From Mantis religiosa (Eukaryota > Arthropoda > Insecta > Mantodea > Mantidae), in contig CM060955.1 of assembly GCA_030765055.1 (NCBI GenBank), positions 99,632,024 to 99,696,023 of the forward strand: 64,000 bases of DNA, read 5' to 3'. The notes beneath the pieces were generated by a model that had not been told where the DNA came from, did not search any database, and was given only the letters and a program-made list of their open reading frames with translations. Both the position numbers and the translations under genes were made by a program. Shown piece by piece: positions 23,316-35,000 of this stretch (position 1 is the first letter of the stretch; every line of letters starts with the position of its first letter).

Positions 23316-26300
23316 ATGCATTTTAACAATGTAATACGTCTAATATGGTTAATTTATTTGTCAAAAACACATGGCTATGTTGGAGAGGAATCATGTCAAA
23401 CTTTTGCGGGAGGTGCTGTTTATCCGCAAGGAGCTCCAAGAAACGTGGATCATAAATTGACGTGGACGAAGGCAGTCAGTAAGTATAATCTAATATAATG
23501 CCGTTAACTTTATAATATTGGAACTATTAGCATTTCTTTATAATTGCAGATATTATGTACATACATTTTTTAAGAAATTGAATTGACATATTTTTAAAAG
23601 TTTTGAAACGTGTTTCATGACGTATGATTATTGTTGGTTGAATAAGTTACACCTCATATTTATCCCACGCCCTTTTGAGATGTAGCCGCCTATAATTCTT
23701 TATTGTTAACAGATAAGTAGCGAAATCAAGTTGTGTTACAAGAAGTTTCCATGCCACACAACAGGTTGCAAAATTAAACATGTTTGTACTTCTTGAATGC
23801 CATTTCTTACTTGCAATTACTCAGTTAGTGTTTATAAGAGTGAAAATAGTGAAATACATTTTAGCATGTGCAGTAATCAAGAATAGCGCTAAACTACTCT
23901 GCTACAGTAAAAATTAATTCTGTTATCTTGGCTCATAAGTACACATTTAAACATTTTGTTGTCCATTTAAAATGTGCTCATTACTTTCCATTTTATGCTA
24001 GACATCCACAGTTATTTTTAACAGCTGTTTTTTCTAGAAGATCCAGATCTCTTGAAACCTGAGGACATCTTAAAGCTGCAGAATTAATGTTTATTGACCT
24101 TTAAGCTGTTTTACAACAATGCAGTTGGTTTTATCAAATACATAAATTTGTGCCTCACTTTACAGAGTTTACAATATATTGATATTAATGCCAGGAACTT
24201 AATATAATGTTTATTGTAACATTATTTACACTTTAATTACTATATTAACAGTGACAGATTTAGATATCTACTAATCTGAATGAAAATTGTTGTGCTTGTA
24301 GAATTCTTTTATTGAATAAAATGCTTTATTTTTTAGGCAGTTATCCAGGAATGTTTTGCATTTATTAATGGTTAGCGAGGTTATCCTGAATTTTATTATA
24401 CATATGTAATCCTGGATATTTATGACATGTATTTTTGATTATCTTGAAAATGGTATATCCAAGGCTGAGTTATGTGTTGTGTAACAATGTATAGTCTGTC
24501 AAAGTGCTACCGCCTGCGGTGCCGTATGTAGTAAAAGCGAGCGTTAAACACTACACATTTCATTTCATTGTCAAAGTGCACATTTTTGTAAATTTTCTTT
24601 TGCAAAGATTAGAGGACATAAAGTTTACAACCCTGACACAGTCGTGATTTTAATTAAGTTTTTGGAAAAATTGTTTGCAAGGATGATTATAATCTAAATT
24701 AGCAATACCTCTAATTGACTTTCTTTGACACTTGAATATAGTTTATGCTCGTGTGGAATTACCTCATAGAAGTATAATATGATAGTGTAGAATGAAAGAA
24801 GTCAAAATATACATATATGAGTAACTTTTCACTAACATTATGACAGAGTTCGTATAACAGGTATATTACATGAGCTAATTTGCCACATATGCAGTTTATG
24901 TGATATTCTAGTTAGGCTTTTTGTCTATATAAATTCCTAGCAGTTTGACAGATATATTATCTTGATTCTTTGAATTTATTTGAAATATAAATTCTTCAGT
25001 TTTTGCTGTGTTTATCTGTAGCATGTTTGTATTAAACCACTTAGTTGCTAAATTCATCATATTCTTAAGTATATTACATAGTGCTTCTATATTTGTGCTA
25101 GTTGTTACCAAATTAGTGTCATGAGCCTATAGTACCATTTTACATGGGATATAATTGGGGAAATCATTTATGTAAATAATGAATAAAAAGGGACCTAGTA
25201 CTGAATCCTGAAGTACTCCTTTAGTTACCAGCATAGTATGGGATGTTTCACTATTTGTAGCATCTAAAGTTTATTTTTAAGTAAGAGTCTATAAGAATAA
25301 GGACTATTTCAATTAAATTATACTGCTCTTTTTTAATCGATATTAGATGCAACATTGTGTCTAAAGCTTTTCTTAAATCTAGGATTAAGTTGCTTGGGAG
25401 TTTATTTTTAAAGCATTCAGACATGATCTACTATATTTTCAGTTGCTTTTATGGTAGAGAGCTTGAGTCTAAAGCCAAATTGAGAGATACTTAGTAATGA
25501 GTTCTTTTCAAAGTATGTAGAGAGTTCCTTTCTTGGAAGTGTTGAAAACAGTGTTGTTATAATAAATTAAATTTAAAGGGAGTCAATTAATGACACTAAA
25601 CAACACTTACTTTTAAATTTTTCTGGAACATGTTTCAGAGACTTTGCCTCCATTCTCAACTGGCCATCGACTGGTTCTCATTGGTGTAGTTGATAATATT
25701 TTGTCATAGGTCTCCTCTGGTGGCAGTTCGAGGAACTTTCCGAACAAATCTTTCTGGGGGATGTCGAAATTGAATACTTTGTTACTATTTTTTGAAATGA
25801 AGATTTGTTCCCATGTGGATAGTTCTTGTTTTCCTGATGTATGTTTTAGTAGTTTTGGTTCTGGATTTATGTTGTGGTTTTTTTTACCAAAAATGCGTGG
25901 CAATTGCTGATTTTTGTTGATATTTTATGTTCCTAAAGTGTTCCTTTGCTCTTGTTTCTAAATTTCTTTTGGTTTTTCCAATATAAAATTGACTACAGTC
26001 ACAACATTCAATTTGATATATACCAGATTTTTTGTTAGATGGAATGGCATCTTTGATGTTTGAACAAATTAGGTTTTTTAAGGAGAAATGGTTGACTGGC
26101 ACCAGTTTCTAAACTTAACTGATTTGTTTCAGTAATAAAAGAGACCTCAAATGAGAGAAAAAAAAAGTTTAAAAATCATTCAATAACAGGTCTTCTGATG
26201 ATTTATTCTTTATGTGCCCAAGAAAACAGTTACTAAAAATGGCAACAAAGAATCCAAATATATTTAAGCATCTTGTATATATTCATTTTATTTTGGACTT

Positions 26301-29269
26301 GAAAATGAGTTGAAAGTCGTGGATTTAATACATAGGATGTTTTTCAAGGAATTGCTAGTTTGTTAATAGAAACTGATAATAACTGTGCAGAAAGCTTTGA
26401 AATACTAGTATAGGATCGTGAGTTTAGATGGTTATAATTTGTTAAAACAATGTTTAAAATACCAAGAAATTGATCTAAAAATAAATGTTAATAAATAATA
26501 TAATTTTCAATCTATCAGCTTGACACTGACTGGCTGACCTTGACCACTTCCGGAAGTAGTCAAGGTCAGCCAGTCAGTGTGTCAGTGTCAAGCTGAGAGG
26601 TTGAAAATGAAGCAAAGTTGCTTCGAAACTGGTCCCAAAGGATTGTAAATAAAATAAGTATAGTGAAGTTGTGTTGCTATAGTGTTTAGTTATTCTTAAT
26701 ACTTAGTTTACTTCACTGTCAGCAGCTCCAGCTTTTTATATAATTAATAAATAATTTTTAAGTAATGAGAGAATATTTGGATAAAAAGAGAAACAAATGA
26801 ACTTTTTTGGAAAGGTGCAAGAAAATATAAAGATACTGAGATAAAAACATTTTTTTGGTCATGATGAATAAAAGATGATTCTAGGCTAAAAGGCTGTGAT
26901 CCATTCCCACCTGTGATGATGCTTGCTGCAACTATAAGCAAAACATCTGATAGCAAAGACAAGCAGTCCAATGGACCACAGTCTTTTAGCCTGGAATCAT
27001 CTTTTATTCATCATGACTGGCCAAGAAAGCCTCAGTTTATTAGTAATTTGCAATCAACTAACAAAGAGGAGCTCATTAGGAGCGTTTCAGTGAAAAACTG
27101 TTGAATAAGAGAGTTATATAGACATAAGAGAAATTTTGTGGGTTCAAACATGGCCCACACTAATATTAAGTGTGCTTAACAGTGATGGCCCATGTCAGTC
27201 CATTTACTGGCATGTTAAGTGTGCTTAAGAATGATGGCCCATGTCATATATAATTATTGGCATGTAAAAGAACTCCAGGGGACAAAGAATCAGAATTAGA
27301 TCTCCTCCTGGTATGCTGGCAGCATTGGTGGAATACTGGCAATTGACAGCAGTGTTAACAAACAAAATATTAGCATTAAAGGGAGGGGATAAAATGGCTA
27401 AAAGCAGGAGTAGGAAGTTATAAAGTCAACAAAATTCTATCCACAAAGTGATTGTCCATTATGTGGGGGAAAAGATGCACAACACATAGTATTTGAATGC
27501 AGAGAAACTAAAGATTTGGAGAAAAAGTGTATAATTAAGAATGAATACGAAAATTAACGCAAATTTTTAAACAAATGGTAACTGCATGAGACAGTATTTA
27601 GAAAAATTAAAAAATAAATGGAGATGGATTTCTCAGAGGAAAGGAACAATTATTTAAGAATACATATGTAAATAATTATAATTGTAGATTGTAACTTTAA
27701 GGTTTTCCCACCTGAACAGTGGCCAAGACCAATTCCAGTGGGCATTCCATGTATACACCCTTTGACAAAAAAAATGAGCAGCTGCCAGAGACAAAGTACG
27801 ATTTGGAAAACATTGGAAGCATTCATTGATGCTGTATTCACAATATAGTTACACTTAGGAAGGGTGTCAGACTGAAAAGTTCAGTGATTTGAATCCCGGC
27901 TATGGCATTGAAGTTTTCAGTCTGACTCTACCTTTTCATGCTTTATCCTACACACGGCTAGTGTGAAAAAACAATTAATTTTTCCAATATATGCTTTGAT
28001 ACCACTCTGGCTTGATTTCAAAGCTATGCCATAGATAGGAAGTTGCCTTGCGGCTTGGCTGCATGCATGGTAGCTGAGCTGTAAAATGCATGTCTCATAA
28101 GTAGACCAACATGATATATACAAATATAATAATTTGTATATATTTGTTTGGTTCACTGTTAATAGCTTCATATTCTACATATTTATTAGACCAAAATGAG
28201 TTTGAATCCTTGATGTGCATGTTTCTTTTTATTCTTGTTATTGTGATAGCAATGCCTTATGTTTTTCTTGAAGATAAATAATATTTTTAACCCATTCTTT
28301 TTTTTTTTTTTTTTTTTTTTGTTGTTGTTGTAATTAACGTCCAACATTTAGTCATATCGAACAATGAATGAAATGGGTGAAATGATGCCCAATGCGTCCG
28401 GGGTCCATGGAGCTTAGAGTTACCTGATATTCGTCTATCAGGATAAGGGAAAACCCCGTAAAAACATTATCCAGGTAACTCACCCTGACCGAGATTCGAA
28501 CTCGGGACCTCTTGAACGTGAGGTAGACATGCTACCATCTATGCTACTGAGGCAGGCTTAAACCCATTCATTTATAAAAATGCAAATCACATATTTATTA
28601 TTGTTTTCAACATAAATACAATGTTATTCAAAAATAGCCTTAATATGGGTAGTGTAAACACTTGCGCTCATTCATCTGTTATGAATGGTTCTGGTATAGA
28701 ATGTGGGCAGTAATAGAAGCAGAGGGTTTACACACCCAATACTAAGTTAATTTCCATTTTTGTTTGCTTTTAGATATAGGAAATGCCATATAATAAAGTA
28801 AACCTTAGTTGTTTTTTGGAATTTTACATCCTCCAACGTTAAGTCATACCGAACGATGAGTGAAATGGGTGAAATGATGCTCAAATGTGTCCAGGGTCCA
28901 TAGAGCGTAGAGTTACCCGACACTCGTCTGTAAAGATAAGGGAAAACCCCGAAAAAACCTTATCCAGGTAACTCACCCTGACCGAGATTCGAACTCGGGA
29001 CCTCTTGAACGTGAGACAGACATGCTACCATCTACGCTACTGAGGCACGCATAAACCTTAGTAGTTGGAAGTTACATTACAGTGTGCATAAAACATATTT
29101 CGTATTCCTACAATAAAGAAAATAAAAACGATGTCTGGGATTTGAACCTTTGTAGGTCTAGCTCTTACATACTTGTCTATAACCGCTCAGCTATTTGTGC
29201 ACGTTTAGAAACTCAGGCTTGATTATGAGTCAATTATCAGACTCAATTTTTCTCACATTACAGTGTGCA

Positions 29270-29300
<31 letters not shown>

Positions 29301-29507
29301 TCCCTATGTGGGTATGCATGAAACAATACACAATGTGTGAACATTCTCATTATTGTTGTTGTTATTATTATTCAATAGGACAAAGCTAAAGAGACATGTT
29401 CTGTGACACCATTATAAACCGTGGAAACGATGTGCACTTAGAAAAATATACGCATCCAGTGTCTGCCCATTCTTTTGTCAAAGGGTATATGCAATGTCTT
29501 AGGAATA

Positions 29508-29588
<81 letters not shown>

Positions 29589-29593
29589 TGTTG

Positions 29594-29688
<95 letters not shown>

Positions 29689-31988
29689 TTCCATCCTTAA
29701 GCAAAGAAAATAAAAATTAAATGTTATAGAGCATTCAGAAAGAACATCTAAATAGCATGATTTCAATGTTTATCTTACAGTTTCTAAACCTGCACCCAAA
29801 TGGGAAGGAACTGCTATTATCAATGGAGAGATAAAACAATTGAAACTTTCAGACTTCAAAGGAAAATACCTTGTATTGCTCTTCTATCCTTTGGATTTGT
29901 AAGTATTACTTATTTATTTTGTGGGTAGAACTTTGAATCTTAAAAGTGTTTACCTTAAAACGTTTTATTTGTTGCAGTACATTTGTATGCCCAACAGAAA
30001 TTTTAGCATTTAATGATCGAATTGAAGAATTTCGGAAGATAAATGCTGATGTGGTGGCATGTTCTGTTGATTCCCATTTCACACACCATGCATGGACAAA
30101 TACTCCAAGGAAAGATGGTGGACTTGGGAAATTAACCATTCCACTATTGTCAGATATAACTCGCAAGATCTCACAAGATTATGGTGTTTTCTTGGAAGAC
30201 TTAGGCCACGCTTTAAGGTAAATAATTGTATTTTTACTTCATTAAGAGATATTAAAGCTGGGTTTTGAAGGAAATAGAATTTATGAATAGCATTAATTAT
30301 GTTTCTATTGTTGCAAATTTTATCTCATCTCCTTATCTTCATTTTCAATATTGTTTCACTGTTAATTCAAAGGCTCACGGCACCTCAATCCTTTTTAATA
30401 CACTAATAGTTTATCTTAACATTTCTAAACTGTCATCTGTTCAACATAATTTTTGAGCTCTAAAACTATTTTTACAAAAAGTTTAAAAGTATAATTATTT
30501 ATGTTTAATGATTTTAGTAAGGACTCAATCTTTGTTTTACATGTACTTCCCTTATACTGGATATGTGCACAGTTATATATTATATGTGGTATAATAAATA
30601 TGTGCACAGTTTGAAAATGTCCTCCTCTTCTATACATGAACTCATTGTATTGTGGACCACTGAACCCTTTTTCAAAGGCTCACACATGTTGCATAAAATA
30701 ATGATTAAGTGTAAAAATCCAAAGAAATATGATTGAATGAACTTCAGACTATGGAAGTGGTTTTCCCTAGCTGCCCAGTTTTCATAGTAAATATCAGTGC
30801 AAGTCAATTAAGAGTGCATCTGAGGGTTAATAATTTTTTCCTCTACATCTGAGGTCATAAAGGCAGCTTTTCATCTTTGGTGCAATTGCTCACCACCATT
30901 TTTCATGCACTTATAGTGTTAATTTTTGGGTTGGTATTATGTTTGGTTATTACATTAAATAAACAACTAAAAATACATTCAACATAAACCTTCAATTACA
31001 ATAAAAAAGCAAACATTTTTGGACATACAGTATTTTTTGCCCTGATTTGATGTCAGGAACCTAGCCCCAACATTTTTTGAATTTTTTAAACATATACCTA
31101 AGTTGCTGGTTGGAAAGATTACATATACTTGCTGAAAGTAATTGTCCATTATGTAGGGGAAAAGATGCACAACACATAGTATTTGTATTTTCCTGTAGTA
31201 GACAGAGGGTGGAGCACACTGTAAGCTTTAACACAGAAAGGGTTGTTGTGCCATGGGGTTAGTTAGTTATTGTTTAAGTTAAAGAGGAAAAAGATATGGC
31301 CTATAATTCTATTTTTATGATCAAAATTGTGAAAAATGTAAGCTTTTAAATTGTAAGGCACACTCTTTTCATGTTGCAATTAATACCTAGCTTACATAAC
31401 ACAATGGCAATTCAAATAAACTTCACTTAGTTTTTAGGTGATACTGAAATGACATTTTTTTTTCTGTAGTGTAGTCAGTAACTATGTAAAAGAAAGAAAA
31501 ATTCATTTAAAAAGATATAACAAAAGCAATGTATATTAACGTAGCAAGTTCATCAAATACCATTTGTTCATATAAAATAAAATGACCAGCTATTAATCGG
31601 AAAAACTCTGTGTAAAAAGGAACTCCTATAATAAATTTATGGAAACTATAAAACTATAGGAGACTATTGACACTTACGTGTCAATAAACCGACTACAAAT
31701 AGTTTTTCCGATTAATTTTGATGTCACTGTTACTAAATTCCTGCAATCACGCATGACTAGCTATGTTTAAAACACACATAATGAAGAGAAGTGGAATCTG
31801 TTGCCATCTCTGTTCAGCTTTGGTAAACAATAGAAACAGATGTATAGCAGTTGCTGAACAAAGCAGCATACAGCTGTCCTTATTAAACTTTGGATGTCCT
31901 TGATGCAAGAAGATCCAATGCTATAAGAACTGTACTGCTAGGTAAATCAAAACCTAAAATGTACAATTAAAATGCAGGAGAAATGCTG

Positions 31989-32020
<32 letters not shown>

Positions 32021-35000
32021 GTTTAACATTTATTACATTTGAGTAAAAACAACACAATAACTAACAATAAAAAAATTAGAACTTTGAAAAAGCTAATTGG
32101 AAAGGGCAATCAATTAGAATTAGAAAAATTAATGCCCTGTATGATCATAACTAATATTTCTACTTACAAAATTAATAATGAATCTTGTGTTAGCTTCTGC
32201 TATAAACCGCAGAAAAATACATCCGTAAAGGACAAGATAAAACTTATAAAACCTTTTGGTCTAAAGATTTCGAGACCTTAAAAAATGAACATGAATTGGC
32301 TAGAAAGCTAACAAGCTAATAAAGATTCTTAAAGTATTCTTAACTGGAAAATCAAAACAACAAATCTCAAAAGGGAAATTGGCTAGAAAGCTAACAAGCT
32401 AATAAAGATTCTTAAAGTATTCTTAACTGGAAAATCAAAACAGCAAATCTCAAAAGGGAAATTCTCTGTGTAAAAAGGAACTCCTATAATAAATTTATGG
32501 AAACTATTGACTAGGAAAGATAATAAAGTTACAAGAAGTTCTTTTCAACATATAAAGATAACAATATCCCTAAACATCTTGTTTTATATATATATATTAG
32601 GGATAAGGAATTAACGGATAACCAAAAAATTGCCAGTGCATTAAATTCAAATTTTACACCATCTAAAATTTTAAGAATATATAAAAAAAACTAAAGAAGA
32701 ACATAAAGAAAAAGAAGAAAAGTGAACCTTATGTCTCGTCTCTGGAGAACCGTGTTCAATTGGAACACCAAAGTTCTTACCAGTCGACAGTTTTTTGATA
32801 AATGCCTTCAAGTGGAGGTGAAATGCATTGAAAGAAAATTTGTGGTATGTGAAGAACAGAGTTTCTTAGTCAACTCATTGTATAATTTTAATTATATAGC
32901 ACTACTTCACAGTTTTAATTCCAATTTATCCTTTCAAAAGAAAGTTAATATTTGATCAAGTGTTTCTTTTACCATTCCTAGGACCAGGGAAAGCTTCCTG
33001 TTATTTATGAACTCTTGATTCTTGTGAATCAACCCATACTATGATTTTGTAATGCAAATATCTCAAACAAACAAGGTTGTGATTAAACTCATTGAAGCCA
33101 TTTTTGGAAAATTAAAATCCTAAATTTGTAATGTGGAAATCTGAAAGTTAATATTTGATCAAGTGTTTTTTTACCATTCCTAGTTTTTTCTTACTCTAAT
33201 AAACATAATGCAATATGTGATCAATGCAGGCATCAACATTCACAACTTAGTAGTTGAAAAATGTACATTTGCAATACTTTCATTTTCAGTGTACATGAAT
33301 GTTGATTTTATGCTAAAAATTTTCTGCATGCTTTGTATCTTAGCATTTAAACTCTGAGGAAAGGTATTCATTATGTTGAATTGAATATTTGCCACAAATT
33401 ATTTTTCTTCTTCAGAGGTCTCTTTATCATTGATGATCGTGGAATACTCAGACAGATCACAATGAATGATCTTCCTGTTGGACGTAGTGTTGATGAAACA
33501 CTACGATTGGTGCAAGCATTTCAGTATACAGATACTCATGGAGAAGTCTGCCCTGCTGGTTGGAAGCCTGGCCAAGAGACTGTGAGTAAATTTCTAGTCT
33601 TTTCTTCCTTCTTTCCTCTCTGAAATCATGCATATTGCTAAGTTTTATTATTAGCTAACAGGAGTTAGCTAATTTTATATTATTGTTATAGAGGAGCATG
33701 ATTTCATTCTTAACTCCGAGCATCAGATAAACATTCATTATTATTATATAACAATATTATAATACTGTTTTTATATTAAAGTTAATGTGTTTGCATATTT
33801 TTTTTTCCTGAGAGGCGTTGCTGGATATTTGCCATTTTGAACACAAATAAAGATAAGTTTTTAATTTCAAAAGTGGGAGTCATGTAAATTATAGCTTGTT
33901 TGTCAACTTGAGGAATTTAATTTGTGAAAATGTATTTTCTCAATAGGTGCAGAAAGATCCACTTAAAGAGTTTGAATAGGTGCCTATAGCTTTGGATGTG
34001 ATTCTTCCCCTAAATTACGTAGTAGGATTATCTGTCAAAATATAAACTTGAAAGAAGCGTAGGGACATTGAAGCACAAATTAGTACAAAAGTGAATCGAG
34101 AAGATATTGACACATTGCTTCACTCACACTGTTTATTCACAGGACATGTTTCAAGAGCTCTTGCTCCTATCGTCAAGTATCGAGTATCAGCTGATGATAG
34201 GAGCAAGAGCTCTTGAAACATGTCCTGTGAATAAACAGTGTGAGTGAAGCAATGTGTCAATATCTTCTCGATTCACTTTTGTACTAGGATTATCTGTGTT
34301 ACAGTTAACATTTTAACACTTTAAGCACCTGAGGTATTTCATGAAATTTTCCTACACTTTTGTGATTTTTTTCTCACAAATCAATAAGACACACAATGAT
34401 TTACGGCAAAAATTAAAGTATACATATATACCCAGACAAAGTTTAATGAGACCAGCATTTTGTGTTAATCTATAGTCTGTGTGAGAGTGTGAGTTTTTTC
34501 CCCCCTGTTGGAAGTAGATAGCTCTTATTTACAATCTCTTTCCATGATTACATATAAACTCTTCTATAAAGCTAATCTTTACAACTAGTCAATATTTTGT
34601 GCCTGTATTATTGAATTATGGGGAAAAAATCACAACCTTCCATGGGAAAAGTTAATCCATTTCGCAGTTGAAAATAGTATTTTGTTCAACTCACCATGTT
34701 TTTTATTGAAATTTAGATTTCCTTAATACAGTAACTCAATACCAAGTGATGGCCAATTTATAGGTAAAGCTTACTGTTTCAGTGGACCACTGGTATGCAG
34801 AAATCTTAAAGTGGTCCAGAAATGTAGCAGTATAAGGGCTGCTGTGTATAGCAGGAATTGCATATACTGGGCCCCAGGGAGCTCTCTGGTGCTTAAACAT
34901 AAAGTATAATACAGTGTACACCAACACAGTGCTTAAGTTCAAAACCCAAATTAAAACAGGGCTATGCTATCCCTACCACACAATATCAAACTACAAAACC

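Larger units (their letters stand above)
27751..29492. mobile_element. TIR element carrying tRNA-like blocks, copy 1
   Basis: Ends are inverted: gtatacaccctttgacaaa at 27751-27769 and the inverse of gcataTaccctttgacaaa at 29474-29492, with 2 mismatches in 19. TA flanks are compatible with a Tc1/mariner-type target. Inside, a SINE-B-like tRNA 3' half lies near 27870-27910, and a separate tRNA-like block (minus) near 29110-29205 has AGCTGAGCGG and GGTTCAAATCC. No transposase is present. Two SINE-A copies and a poly(A) run (29269-29296) are nested in it. A 919-bp relative lies at 53988-54906. Confidence 0.7.

Noticed and set aside
29396..29766. Long poly-Tyr, poly-Ile and poly-Asn reading frames
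   Set aside because: They only translate the ATT microsatellite in different frames.
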